Of a stretch of DNA of 64,000 nucleotides, positions 11,166-20,594 are shown one piece after another. The notes under the pieces are model-generated. The model worked only from the letters and a program-made list of their open reading frames with translations, did no database searches and was not told the DNA's origin. Made by a program: the position numbers and the translations under genes. This DNA is from Rhodococcoides corynebacterioides (GTDB taxonomy: Bacteria > Actinomycetota > Actinomycetes > Mycobacteriales > Mycobacteriaceae): positions 892,018 through 956,017 of the forward strand of contig NZ_JABUBU010000001.1 of assembly GCF_019834675.1 (NCBI RefSeq), read 5' to 3'. Within the stretch, counting starts at the first letter, position 1, and every line of letters starts with the position of its first letter.

Positions 11166-11339
11166 GTGCAGCCCGGTGTCGTCGCTCCGGGTGCCGCCGT
11201 TCCGGGTGCCGTCGACCGCGTGGCTGCGTGGGGGACCGGTCGGGGCGCACCGGCCACCGGAGCGCACCGCGGACGCGGTGGCGACGACCGCGACGAGGAC
11301 AAGGGTGAGGGAGGCGACAAGAAGGCCACTCGACATCAT
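11163..11339 (-). CDS. possible small single-span membrane protein
   Basis: A 58-residue open frame with a clear hydrophobic span at residues 3-24 (SSGLLVASLTLVLVAVVATA) followed by a polar, Gly/Ser/Arg-rich tail. It is not recognised as a known family. It is divergent from the MocR regulator, and the operator-like half-sites lie between them, so it could be a target of that regulator. The start is uncertain: ATG at 11339 or 11336, or at 11366 inside the operator. No good ribosome binding site is seen, and it may be a chance frame in GC-rich DNA. Confidence 0.35.
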   Translation of the reverse strand: MMSSGLLVASLTLVLVAVVATASAVRSGGRCAPTGPPRSHAVDGTRNGGTRSDDTGLH

Positions 11340-11349
11340 GATCCCGAGT

Positions 11350-11398
11350 GTGGACCGGTCCACCATGCCCTGAATGGGTCCACCGTGGGAGAGTGGAC
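11350..11398. promoter_or_regulatory. operator region with four GTCCAC/GTGGAC half-sites
   Basis: A perfect 14-bp palindrome GTGGACCGGTCCAC spans 11350-11363. A second pair follows: GTCCAC at 11378-11383 and GTGGAC at 11393-11398. The two GTCCAC copies are 20 bp apart, about two helical turns, which suits MocR-type dimers that bind repeated sites. The region lies directly upstream of the MocR gene and in front of the divergent small membrane frame. Autoregulation is inferred. Confidence 0.6.
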
Positions 11399-11401
11399 TG
11401 C

Positions 11402-12877
11402 ATGACCGAACCGGCCCGCTTACGCGACACCGTCACCGCCCGCGCCCTGTCCGAGCGCCTGGACATGGCGGCCGTGCTCGGACGCGGCGGGCCCATGTAC
11501 GCGGGATTGGCGCGTGACCTGCAGCGACTCGTCGAGGACGGCGCCGTCGCCGCCGACGCCCGCATGCCGTCCGAGCGGGTCCTCGCCCGCGTGCTCGGTG
11601 TGTCGCGGGTGACGGTGGCCTCGGCCTATCGCTCGCTCCGGGAGCAGGGCGTGCTCACGTCGGTGCACGGCGCGGGGACGTTCGTGGTCCCGCGGTCGGA
11701 CGCTCGGCCGTGGGGGCGTCTGAACGCGGGCGAGGGTCCGGACGTCCTGGAGTTCGTCAACGCCGCCCCACCGCCGTCGGCGTTTCTCGGCGCCGCGTAC
11801 GAGGCCGCCGCGCGGCGGCTCGCGTCGACGGCCGCGCACTCCGGCTACGTCCCCGGCGGAGTGGAGCACCTGCGCGAGGCGATCGCGCGGCGGTACACGA
11901 TGCGGGGCCTGCCCACCACGGCCGATCAGATTCTCGTCACGGCCGGCGCCACCGACGCGATCCACGCGGTCGTGGAGGCGCTGGTCGGGCCGGGCAACCG
12001 CGTTCTCGTCGAACACCCCACCTACCCGGGGGCGCTCGAGACGATGCGGGCCGTGGGGGCGACGTGCGTCCCCGTTCCGCTCGACCCGGGCGATCCGGGC
12101 GCGTTCGTCGACACGGCCGATCGGGCTGCGCGCCAGCACGATCCGGTCCTCGCGTACCTGATGCCGGACCACGCCAACCCGTCCGGTTCGGTGCTGCCGA
12201 CGGACACGCGTCGTCGACTGGCCGCCACTCTCCACCGCCACGGCGTGGTGACGCTCGTCGACGAGGTCGCCGTCGACCTCGATCTCGACGGCGCGGGTGC
12301 GCTGGAGCCGTTCGGCGCGCCGGTTCCGGATCGCGCCGTGGTCACCGTCGGTTCGCTGAGCAAGTCGGTCTGGGGCGGGTTGCGCCTCGGGTGGGTCCGA
12401 GCCGACGCGGCGCACCTGGCCCGCATCGCCACCGGCTACAGCCACCGGCAACTGTCGGTGTCGCTGATCGACCAGTACGCCGCGCTCGAGTTGCTGGCCG
12501 ACTACGAGGACGTCGTCGCCCACCGGTGCGCGCAGCTGCGGGCCGGTCGGGACGCGCTGACCGCGGCGCTCGCGCGATCCGTCCCGAGCTGGCGATTCCG
12601 ATCACCCGCCGGCGGGCTGTCGGTGTGGTGCACACTGCCCTCCGGACAGCGCTCGACCGACCTCGTCGACCGCGCGCGCGAGCGCGGGCTCGCCCTCGCC
12701 CCCGGCACGCGGTTCGGCACCGGCTACGCCTTCGACGACTGCCAACGCATCCCCTTCACCCGCACGCCCGAGGAGATCGAGGACGCGGTGGCGGTGCTGG
12801 CCGAGCTCATGGGCGGCGCGAGCGCGGGTCCGCGCGAGCGCGTGCCGTCCCGAGCCGTGCCGGACGCGGTCGTCTGA
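11402..12877 (+). CDS. MocR-family transcriptional regulator (GntR winged helix plus PLP-dependent aminotransferase domain)
   Basis: 491 residues. The N-terminal GntR-type winged helix includes RMPSERVLARVLGVSRVTVASAYRSL, and the rest is a fold-type I aminotransferase-like domain. The PLP lysine is in the SLSKSVWGGLRLGW segment, and the AYLMPDHANPSG motif binds the cofactor. The ATG at 11402 is chosen because GGGAGAG lies about 9 nt upstream; an upstream GTG at 11348 would place the palindromic operator inside the gene. MocR proteins sense PLP or amino-acid derivatives; several control vitamin B6 or transporter genes. No such gene is adjacent here, so the regulon is unknown. Confidence 0.88.
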   Translation: MTEPARLRDTVTARALSERLDMAAVLGRGGPMYAGLARDLQRLVEDGAVAADARMPSERVLARVLGVSRVTVASAYRSLREQGVLTSVHGAGTFVVPRSDARPWGRLNAGEGPDVLEFVNAAPPPSAFLGAAYEAAARRLASTAAHSGYVPGGVEHLREAIARRYTMRGLPTTADQILVTAGATDAIHAVVEALVGPGNRVLVEHPTYPGALETMRAVGATCVPVPLDPGDPGAFVDTADRAARQHDPVLAYLMPDHANPSGSVLPTDTRRRLAATLHRHGVVTLVDEVAVDLDLDGAGALEPFGAPVPDRAVVTVGSLSKSVWGGLRLGWVRADAAHLARIATGYSHRQLSVSLIDQYAALELLADYEDVVAHRCAQLRAGRDALTAALARSVPSWRFRSPAGGLSVWCTLPSGQRSTDLVDRARERGLALAPGTRFGTGYAFDDCQRIPFTRTPEEIEDAVAVLAELMGGASAGPRERVPSRAVPDAVV

Positions 12878-12895
12878 CCCGGTCGAGCGCGTCGG

Positions 12896-13696
12896 TCAGT
12901 CGCGGCGGGGGACGCCCGAGACCGTGGTCAGCAGATCGGCGACGACGGCGGCCGATTCCGGCCCCTTCGCCTGCGGAACCATGTGGTCGCAGTCGAGGTC
13001 GACGAACGTGACGTGGTCGAGGTCGGCGGCCAGCCGCTCCCGGCACTCGTCCGACAGGTACGGCGGCTGAACCCGACTCGCTCGCACCACGACGGTCGGA
13101 ATCGTGGGCGGCGGCACGGCCATCGGGCGGGCCAGCTCACCCCAGGACGACACCACCGCCGCGGTACTCGTCCGCCACCGCACCCGGCCGCCCTCGGCGT
13201 CGATCAGGTGATCCGCGAGTTCCTCGTCGAGCAGGTCGGTCGGCACGTCGTTCCACGCGCCGTGGACCTTGTCCGAGCGGGCTTCCTCGGCGTCGGTGTA
13301 GTCGTCGTGCCGCACGGTCGACTCCGCGACCTCGAGCAGTCGTTCCGGGGGCAGTTCGGCCGCCGGGTCGAGCAGCACGAGGCCCGCCACGGCCGCGGGT
13401 TCGGTGCGGGCGAGGTGCAGCGCCAAGGCGCACCCGTAGGAATGGCCGACCACCACGGCGGGACCCTCGGCGTGCGTCCGCAGGACGTCGGCGAGTCGCG
13501 CCACCTGGGCCTCGATGGACCACGGCGGCGTGTACGGGGCCCGTCCGTGCCCGATCAGGTCGGGGGCGATCACCCGTGCGGCGGGCAGATGCTCGCTCCA
13601 CGAGCGCCAGCGCCGACCGTGACCGGTCATGCCGTGCACGGCGAGCACCGTCGGTCCGTCGGCCGGGCCGAACAGGTGAACGGACGGGTCGGTCAT
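12896..13696 (-). CDS. alpha/beta-fold hydrolase
   Basis: 266-residue alpha/beta hydrolase of unknown substrate. The oxyanion-hole segment LAVHGMTGHGRRW, the nucleophile elbow VVGHSYGCAL and a late DCDHMV containing the likely catalytic His are all visible. The ATG at 13696 is chosen because GAGGAG precedes it at 13702-13707; an upstream ATG would add 35 unlikely residues. The gene is convergent with the MocR gene, 18 bp apart, and divergent from adnA. No signal peptide is present, so it is cytoplasmic. Confidence 0.8.
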   Translation of the reverse strand: MTDPSVHLFGPADGPTVLAVHGMTGHGRRWRSWSEHLPAARVIAPDLIGHGRAPYTPPWSIEAQVARLADVLRTHAEGPAVVVGHSYGCALALHLARTEPAAVAGLVLLDPAAELPPERLLEVAESTVRHDDYTDAEEARSDKVHGAWNDVPTDLLDEELADHLIDAEGGRVRWRTSTAAVVSSWGELARPMAVPPPTIPTVVVRASRVQPPYLSDECRERLAADLDHVTFVDLDCDHMVPQAKGPESAAVVADLLTTVSGVPRRD

Positions 13697-13749
13697 CGGC
13701 GCTCCTCGCGAACGGTGGTCGTGTCGGACCCCCATGATGCAATCGGTGC

Positions 13750-16700
13750 ATGAGGGACAGGACGTCGGGTGGCCCGGCCGAGGGGCGGCTCGCCGGGGCA
13801 CGGTTGGTACGCCCCCGGCCGGTGGAGCGGGTCACGCGTCGGTGGCCCGCGGACTGCGCCGCGCTGCTCGCCCCGGGAGGTGCCGGAACGCGGCGGGTGC
13901 TCGGCGGACCGGGCACCGGAAAGACGTCGCTGGTGGCGGACGTCGCGCTCGCCCGTATTCGGGACGACGGGGTCGATCCGGAATCGGTGCTCGTGCTCAC
14001 TCAGTCGCGTCGGGCCGCGATGGACATGCGGGAGCGCATCACGCAGGGGCTGTTGGAGAGCGGGGGCGCGTCGGTCCGTCGAGCCACGCGTGAGCCGCTG
14101 GTGCGCACCGTGCACTCGTACGCGTTCGCCGTGCTGCGCTTGCAGGCGTCCGCGCACGGCAATCCGCCGCCGCGCCTGCTCACGGGCGCGGAGCAGGACT
14201 CGATCGTGCGCGAGATGCTGCAGGGCGAGGCGGCGGACGGGGGCGGTCGGTGGCCGGAGCACCTGCGTCCGGCGTTGGGACTGTCGGGGTTCGCCTCCGA
14301 GGTACGGGATCTGGTGCTGCGGGCGGCGGAGCGTGGGCTCGGTCCGGAGGACGTGGTCAAGCTCGGCCGGCGCCACTCGCGGCCCGCGTGGGTCGCCGTC
14401 GGATCGTTCGCGGCGCAGTACGAGCAGGCGATGGTGCTGCGGGGATCGGTGGGGGTCGAGACACCGGAGGCGACGTCGCCCGGCCTGGACGCGGCGGAAC
14501 TGATCGGCTCGGCGTTGACCGCGTTCGCCACCGACCCCGATCTCCTGGCCCGCGAGCGGGCGCGGGTGCGGCACGTGCTGGTCGACGATGCCCAGCACCT
14601 CGATCCCCAGGCCGCCACCATGGTCCGAGCCGTCGCGGACGGGGCGCACACGGTGCTGATCGTCGGCGATCCGGACCAGGCGGTGTACTCCTTCCGCGGT
14701 GCGGACCCGGGCTTCCTGCTCGAGGACGAGGACACGCGAATCGTGTTGACGCACAACCACCGCAGCACCGCCGGGGTCGGCGCGGCCGCGTCGGTGGTCG
14801 CCGGCACGTTGCCCGGCCGCTACCACCACCGGGGGGCGTCCGGGTTCCGCGAGGAAGTGCCCGACACGGCACGTGCGGTGGCGCCCGCGCGCGTCGTCGT
14901 GTCCACCTCCGCGGCCAAGGAAGCCGCGGTGGTGGCGGACACCCTGCGCCGCGCGCACCTCGGTGACGGCGTCGCCTGGTCCGACATGGCCGTCGTCGTG
15001 CGGTCGGTGCCCCGGTCGGCCGCGCCGCTGCGGCGGGCTCTGCTCGCGGCGGGTGTCCCGGTGGTCACCGCGGCGACGGCCGTCCCGCTGTCCCGGCAGC
15101 GCGGCGCCGCCGCGATGCTGTCCGTCCTGCGCGCCGTGGCGGCGGGGCGGGCGGCGGACCCGGCTCGGGCGGCGGAGTTCACCACCGACGACGCCATCGC
15201 CCTGCTGGAAGGCCCGATCGGTGGCGCGGACCCTTTGTCGCTGCGCCGCGTGCGCCGCGGTCTGCGCCGCGCCGAGGTCGCGCGCGGCGGGGACCGGGAC
15301 TCCGCGGTTCTGGTGCGGGCGGCCGTGCTCGGTGACGACGTCGACGCCCTGGTCGAGTCGCTGACCGATGTCGAGGTCGCGCCCCTGCGCCGGGTGCGGA
15401 CGGTGGTCCGTGCCGCCGTCGCTGCGGTCGGACCGGACGGACGCCGGGTGGAGGACGCCCTGTGGGCCGGCTGGACCGCCACGAAGCTCGAGCGGCGCTG
15501 GGTCGCCGCCTCGGCGCGGGGCGGCCCGCTCGGGGCCCAGGCCGACCGTGATCTTGACAGCGTGGTCGCCCTGTTCGACACCGCCGCGTCCTACGTCGAT
15601 TCGCTGCCGCGCGGCACCCTGAGCGGGTTCGTCGATCACGTGCTCGACCAGGAGATCCCGGCCACCGAGGGGCGGCGGGCCACCGTCGCGCCCGACGCCG
15701 TGCAGATCGTCAGCGCGCACGCCGCCACCGGTCGCGAGTGGGCCGTCGTCGCCGTGGCGGGCGTGCAGGACGGGTTGTGGCCGGCGCTGCGACCCCGCGG
15801 GTCGTTGCTCGGCGTCGAGGATCTGATCGACCTCACCGCGGGCGTGTCCACGGCGTCGGGCGAGGTCGACCGCCACCTGTCGCGGACCGCGCCGCTGCTG
15901 GCCGAGGAACGTCGCCTGTTCCTCTCCGCCTGCTCGCGGGCGCGGGACGCGCTCCTCGTCACGGCGGTGGACTCCGTCACCGGCGGCGAGGAGACCCTCC
16001 GCTCCCGGTTCGTGGACGAGCTGATCGCGTCCGGCCGGGTGCGCATCGACGACTGCGGAGCGAGCGACGCGTCGACGGACGACGATCGGTCGTCGGACAC
16101 CCGCGTGCTCGCGTTGCCCGACCTGGTCGCCGAGCTGCGCTCCGTCGTCTGCGACCAGGCGGGGGCGGAAGCGGACCCGGCGCGGTACGCCCGCGCCGTG
16201 GACGCACTCGCCCGACTCGCCGCCGCCGGTGTCCGCGGAGCCCATCCCGACACCTGGTACGGCACCGCCGACCCGAGCACCACCGCACCGCTGTGGGGTT
16301 CGGGCGGGGGTTCGGGCGGGGCTTCGGACAGTGCTTCGGACGGGGGTCCGGACGGGGAATCGGCCGTGTCGCTGTCCCCGTCGACGGTCGAGGTGCTCTC
16401 CACCTGCCCACTGCGCTGGGCGCTCGAACGGCACGGCGGCCGGGACGGTGACACCGTCCACGCCGTCACCGGAAACCTGGTGCACACCATCGTGCAGGCC
16501 GTTGCCGGGCAGGTGCCGCCGGAGGACGTGCGCCGTGAACTCGACCGCGCGTGGGAGGCGGTCGACCTCGGATCCGCGTGGTACTCACGGCGGGAACTCG
16601 GCCGAACCGCCGCGATGATCGACACCTTCCGGGCCTGGATGCAGCGGTCGCGCGGCGACCTGACGGAAGCGGGCGTGGAGGTGCCCGTCGACGGGGTGCT

Positions 16701-17148
16701 CGAGCCGCGGTCGCCGGACGAGCCCGCGGTGCGGCTGCGGGGTCGGATCGACCGCCTCGAACGCGACCCCGACGGTCGCCCGGTGGTGGTCGACGTCAAG
16801 ACGGGCAAGAACGCGGTGACCAAGGACGCGGCCGCGCAGCATCCGCAGCTCGCGACGTACCAGGTCGCGCTGGCCGCCGGGGCGGTCGAGGGCGAGCCGC
16901 CGGCCGAACCCGGCGGCGGTCGGCTCGTCTACGTCGCGCAGACCCACCGCTCCACCGGTGCGGTGGAGCGGACACAGGCGGCGCCCACCGCGGAGCAACT
17001 CGGCGAGTGGCGCGACGCCGTCGTCGCCGCGGCGGCCGCGACGCGTGGCCCGACGTTCGAGGCACGGGTCAACGACGGGTGCCGTCACTGCCCGGTGGTG
17101 GCGTCCTGCCCCGCACAGGATCGAGGACGACAGGTGACCGAAGGATGA
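13750..17148 (+). CDS. adnA: AdnA-type subunit of AdnAB ATP-dependent helicase/nuclease
   Basis: 1132 residues with a UvrD-like motor and a RecB-like nuclease, the layout of mycobacterial AdnA, which resects double-strand breaks together with AdnB. Walker A is GGPGTGKTS at 52-60. Motif II reads DDAQ at 279-282 instead of DExQ, motif V reads AHAATGREW, and motif VI reads SACSRARD, all less conserved than in AdnB. The C-terminal nuclease has D1015-V-K1017, and C886, C1111, C1114 and C1120 form an AddB-like iron-sulfur staple. A Gly/Ser/Asp linker lies around 16290-16370. The ATG of adnB overlaps the stop (ATGA). The order adnA-adnB matches Rv3202c-Rv3201c. Confidence 0.92.
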   Translation: MRDRTSGGPAEGRLAGARLVRPRPVERVTRRWPADCAALLAPGGAGTRRVLGGPGTGKTSLVADVALARIRDDGVDPESVLVLTQSRRAAMDMRERITQGLLESGGASVRRATREPLVRTVHSYAFAVLRLQASAHGNPPPRLLTGAEQDSIVREMLQGEAADGGGRWPEHLRPALGLSGFASEVRDLVLRAAERGLGPEDVVKLGRRHSRPAWVAVGSFAAQYEQAMVLRGSVGVETPEATSPGLDAAELIGSALTAFATDPDLLARERARVRHVLVDDAQHLDPQAATMVRAVADGAHTVLIVGDPDQAVYSFRGADPGFLLEDEDTRIVLTHNHRSTAGVGAAASVVAGTLPGRYHHRGASGFREEVPDTARAVAPARVVVSTSAAKEAAVVADTLRRAHLGDGVAWSDMAVVVRSVPRSAAPLRRALLAAGVPVVTAATAVPLSRQRGAAAMLSVLRAVAAGRAADPARAAEFTTDDAIALLEGPIGGADPLSLRRVRRGLRRAEVARGGDRDSAVLVRAAVLGDDVDALVESLTDVEVAPLRRVRTVVRAAVAAVGPDGRRVEDALWAGWTATKLERRWVAASARGGPLGAQADRDLDSVVALFDTAASYVDSLPRGTLSGFVDHVLDQEIPATEGRRATVAPDAVQIVSAHAATGREWAVVAVAGVQDGLWPALRPRGSLLGVEDLIDLTAGVSTASGEVDRHLSRTAPLLAEERRLFLSACSRARDALLVTAVDSVTGGEETLRSRFVDELIASGRVRIDDCGASDASTDDDRSSDTRVLALPDLVAELRSVVCDQAGAEADPARYARAVDALARLAAAGVRGAHPDTWYGTADPSTTAPLWGSGGGSGGASDSASDGGPDGESAVSLSPSTVEVLSTCPLRWALERHGGRDGDTVHAVTGNLVHTIVQAVAGQVPPEDVRRELDRAWEAVDLGSAWYSRRELGRTAAMIDTFRAWMQRSRGDLTEAGVEVPVDGVLEPRSPDEPAVRLRGRIDRLERDPDGRPVVVDVKTGKNAVTKDAAAQHPQLATYQVALAAGAVEGEPPAEPGGGRLVYVAQTHRSTGAVERTQAAPTAEQLGEWRDAVVAAAAATRGPTFEARVNDGCRHCPVVASCPAQDRGRQVTEG

Positions 17149-20100
17149 CGGGCAGCACCGAGACGGCGGAGCGGAACACCGCCACCGTCGGTCCCGCGGA
17201 CCTGGCTCGCGCGCTGGGCCTTCCGCCACCGACCGAGGAGCAGGCCGCGGTGATCGCGGCTCCGCGCGGACCGCTCCTCGTCGTCGCCGGCGCCGGAGCC
17301 GGCAAGACCGAGACCATGGCGGCGCGGGTCGTGTGGATGGTGGCCAACCGGCTCGTGCGGCCGGACGAGGTCCTGGGACTGACCTTCACCCGTAAGGCCG
17401 CGCAACAGCTGGCACAGCGGATCCGGCAGCGCCTGTCGCGGCTCGCGGGCTCCGACCTGGTCCACCGACTCGATCCCAGCGGTGATCTCCGGCAGGACAT
17501 TCTGTCCGGCGAACCCGAGGTGTCGACCTACCACTCCTACGCCGGCCGCCTGCTGGACCGGTACGGCATGGTGCTGCCGCTGGAACCGGCCACCGCACTG
17601 GTCTCCGACACCGAGCTGTGGCAGATCGCGTTCCGAGTGGTGTCGGACTGGGACGGGCACATCGACACCGACAAGGTTCCGTCGACGGTCACCCAGCAGG
17701 TGCTGGCCCTGTCGGGTCAGCTCGCGGAGCATCTGGTCGACCCCGCCCATCTGTCGACGGCCAGGGACGAGTTGGCCGACCTCGTCGTGACCCTGCCGCC
17801 GGGCCCGTCGCAACGCGACGGCGATCCCGGGAAGCCGCTGATGAAGGTGGTCGAGACGCAGGACGACCGCATCGCCCTGTTGCCGCTCGTCGAGCGGCTC
17901 CACGAGGTGCTCCGGCGGGAGGGCCGCCTGGACTTCGGACGGCAGATGTCGCTGTCGGCACGGCTCGCCGCGGACAACCCGGACGTGGGACGCGCCGAAC
18001 GCGAGCGATGCCGGTTGGTTCTGCTCGACGAGTACCAGGACACCGGGCACGCCCAGCGGGTGCTGCTGTCGTCGCTGTTCGGCGGGGCGCAGGACCCGTC
18101 GTTGTCGGTGACGGCGGTCGGTGACCCGATGCAGTCGATCTACGGATGGCGCGGGGCGTCCGCGGCCAACCTCCCGCGGTTCGTCACCGACTTTCCCTCC
18201 GCGCGGCGTCGCGGTGCGGCCGTGCTCGCGGACCGAAAGTTCCTGTCCACGAGTTGGCGCAATCCCCCCGAGGCGTTGGTGCTGGCCAACGCGGTCGCGG
18301 AGCCGCTGCGGGCGCGGGGGGTCGCGGTCGAGGAGCTGACCGCGCGGCCGGGGGCCGTCGCCGGGGACGTCCGGCTCGCGCTCACCACGACCGCCGACGA
18401 GGAACGGGAGTGGGTCGCCGGGACCATCGCGCACGAGTACGAGGCCGCGCGGCGCCGGGACGAGCCGCCGCCGACCGCCGCGGTGCTGATCCGCCGCAAC
18501 GCCGACGCCGAACCGATGGCGGAGGTGCTGCGCCGATTCGGTCTTCCCGTCGAGGTGGTCGGCCTCGGCGGGCTGCTCCGGACGCCCGAGGTCGCCGACC
18601 TGGTCGCGATGCTGCGGATGCTGTCCGATCCGCTCGCCGGTTCCGCCGCCGTGCGGATCCTCACCGGCGCGCGCTGGCAGTTGGGGATCGCCGACCTGCG
18701 GGCGCTCGCCCGCCGGTCTCGGGCGGTCGCGGCCGGTGCCGGGTATGGGCGGACCGGCGCGGTCACCGACGTCGACGAGCTCGCGCAGGCGCTGGGCGAC
18801 GTCCTGCCGGGCGAGCGTGCGGAGCAGTCCGGCCTCGTCGACGCCATCGCCGACCCGGGTGATCCGGCGCAGTACTCCGAGGCCGGGTACGACCGTATCA
18901 CCGCGCTGGGCGCCGAATTGCACTCTCTGCGCGCACGTCTGGGCCAACCGCTGCCGGATCTGGTGGCCGACGTCGAACGCGTCCTCGGGCTGGGCGTCGA
19001 GGCCGGAGCGCGTACTCGGGTCACCGGGTCGTCGACCGGCGCGTCCCGCATCGCCGCCGGCCGCGAGCACCTCGACGCGTTCGCGGACGTCGTGGCCGAT
19101 TTCGCCGACCAACGCACCGCGACGCTCGGCGGGCTGCTGACCTACCTCGCCGCGGCCGACGACGTCGAGGACGGGCTCGAGCCCGGTGAGGTGGACGTCG
19201 ATCCGAACCGCGTGCAGATCCTCACGGTGCATGCGGCGAAGGGTCTGGAATGGGAGGTGGTCGCCGTCCCCGGTGTGTGCACCGGGGTGTTCCCCTCGAC
19301 CCGCGGGCAGCCGACCTGGATGACGACGGTCGTCGAGCTGCCACCCTCGTTGCGCGGTGACCGGGTGCAGCCCGGTGACCCGGCCGACGGCGTTCCCGTG
19401 CTCGACGTGTCCGACGCCGCGCACCGCGCGGACCTCGAGGCGGCGATGGAACGGCACAAGAAGGCGATGGCGAACCGTCGCCTCGACGAGGATCGGCGGC
19501 TGTTCTACGTCGCGGTGACGCGCACCGAGCGCATGCTGCTGGTGTCCGGCCACCACTGGTCCGCCGGCTCGAGTCGGGCCAAGGGGCCGTCACCGTTCCT
19601 GACGGAGCTGAAGACCCGCGTCGAGGCCGCCGCCGAGGCGGGCACCGTCGAGCGGTGGGATCCTCCGCCCGCGGACGGCGCCGTCAATCCGTACGAGGAC
19701 CACGTGGTGACCGCCCGGTGGCCGGTCGACCCGCTCGGGCCGCGTCGCCCGGCGGTGGAGGCCGGCGCCGCGGCGGTGCGCGCGGCGCTGAACGCACGGG
19801 AACTCGCCGGGCCCACCGAAGGCACCGACCCCACCGACCCCGCCGAGGGCACCGAGGGCACCGAAGGCACCGAGGGCACCGAAGGCACCGACCCCGAGGG
19901 GTGGCACCGAGACGTCGACCTGCTGCTGGCCGAGCGGGCGGGGCAGCAGTCCGCCACCACCGACGTACCGGTGCCGAACACGCTGTCGGTCAGTCAGCTG
20001 GTCGATCTGGTGGCCGATCCCGACCGGTTGGCCGGCACGCTGCGTCGGCCGGTGCCGTTCCCGCCGAATCCGCTGGCGCGTCGGGGCACGGCGTTCCACG

Positions 20101-20594
20101 CTTGGGTGGAACGGCGGTTCGGGGCGACCCGGTTGCTCGACCTCGATGAGCTGCCCGGTGCCGCGGACGGAGTCACGGGGTCGGACGCCGATCTCGAGGG
20201 TCTGCAACGCGCCTTCGACGCCTCGCCGTGGGCGTTGCGCAGTCCGGTCGAGGTGGAGGTGCCGTTCGAGACCTCCGTCGGCGGCGTCGTACTGCGTGGC
20301 CGGATGGACGCGGTGTTCGCGGACCGCGACGGGGGGTTCACGGTGGTCGACTGGAAGACCGGCGCCCAGCCCACGGCGGCCGAGGAGCGTGCGGTCGCCC
20401 TGCAGCTCGCGGCCTATCGGGTCGCGTGGTCCGAGCTGGCCGGGGTTCCCCTCGATCGGGTCCGCGCGGCGTTCCACTACGTGCGGTCGGGGACGACGGT
20501 CTCGCCGCCCGATCTGCCGGACGCCGAGGCCCTGGCCCGGCTCGTCGGGGCGGCGGCTAGCGACGCGCCGAGTACACCGACCACGCCTGCGTGA
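17145..20594 (+). CDS. adnB: AdnB-type subunit of AdnAB ATP-dependent helicase/nuclease
   Basis: 1149 residues. All UvrD-family motifs are canonical: GAGAGKT at 49-55, DEYQD at 295-299, [24 protein letters not shown] and RLFYVAVTRTE. This fits AdnB as the main translocating motor. The C-terminal RecB-like nuclease shows a GTAFHAWVERRFG helix, D1069-W-K1071-TG and a QLAAYR helix. Unlike AdnA it has no cysteine staple at the C-terminus. A low-complexity EGT repeat sits in the linker before the nuclease. The start ATG overlaps the adnA stop, which suggests balanced synthesis of the heterodimer. The 3' end overlaps the convergent DoxX-like gene by 38 bp. Confidence 0.93.
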   Translation: MTGSTETAERNTATVGPADLARALGLPPPTEEQAAVIAAPRGPLLVVAGAGAGKTETMAARVVWMVANRLVRPDEVLGLTFTRKAAQQLAQRIRQRLSRLAGSDLVHRLDPSGDLRQDILSGEPEVSTYHSYAGRLLDRYGMVLPLEPATALVSDTELWQIAFRVVSDWDGHIDTDKVPSTVTQQVLALSGQLAEHLVDPAHLSTARDELADLVVTLPPGPSQRDGDPGKPLMKVVETQDDRIALLPLVERLHEVLRREGRLDFGRQMSLSARLAADNPDVGRAERERCRLVLLDEYQDTGHAQRVLLSSLFGGAQDPSLSVTAVGDPMQSIYGWRGASAANLPRFVTDFPSARRRGAAVLADRKFLSTSWRNPPEALVLANAVAEPLRARGVAVEELTARPGAVAGDVRLALTTTADEEREWVAGTIAHEYEAARRRDEPPPTAAVLIRRNADAEPMAEVLRRFGLPVEVVGLGGLLRTPEVADLVAMLRMLSDPLAGSAAVRILTGARWQLGIADLRALARRSRAVAAGAGYGRTGAVTDVDELAQALGDVLPGERAEQSGLVDAIADPGDPAQYSEAGYDRITALGAELHSLRARLGQPLPDLVADVERVLGLGVEAGARTRVTGSSTGASRIAAGREHLDAFADVVADFADQRTATLGGLLTYLAAADDVEDGLEPGEVDVDPNRVQILTVHAAKGLEWEVVAVPGVCTGVFPSTRGQPTWMTTVVELPPSLRGDRVQPGDPADGVPVLDVSDAAHRADLEAAMERHKKAMANRRLDEDRRLFYVAVTRTERMLLVSGHHWSAGSSRAKGPSPFLTELKTRVEAAAEAGTVERWDPPPADGAVNPYEDHVVTARWPVDPLGPRRPAVEAGAAAVRAALNARELAGPTEGTDPTDPAEGTEGTEGTEGTEGTDPEGWHRDVDLLLAERAGQQSATTDVPVPNTLSVSQLVDLVADPDRLAGTLRRPVPFPPNPLARRGTAFHAWVERRFGATRLLDLDELPGAADGVTGSDADLEGLQRAFDASPWALRSPVEVEVPFETSVGGVVLRGRMDAVFADRDGGFTVVDWKTGAQPTAAEERAVALQLAAYRVAWSELAGVPLDRVRAAFHYVRSGTTVSPPDLPDAEALARLVGAAASDAPSTPTTPA
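19845..19889 (+). repeat. five 9-bp repeats encoding EGT in the adnB linker
   Basis: Five consecutive units of GAGGGCACC or GAAGGCACC encode Glu-Gly-Thr, flanked by related Thr-Asp-Pro units. The repeat lies between motor and nuclease domains and is probably a flexible linker whose length can vary by slippage. Confidence 0.9.

Noticed and set aside
11348..11401. upstream GTG start of the MocR regulator
   Set aside because: It would put the palindromic operator inside the gene; ATG 11402 has a GGGAGAG site.
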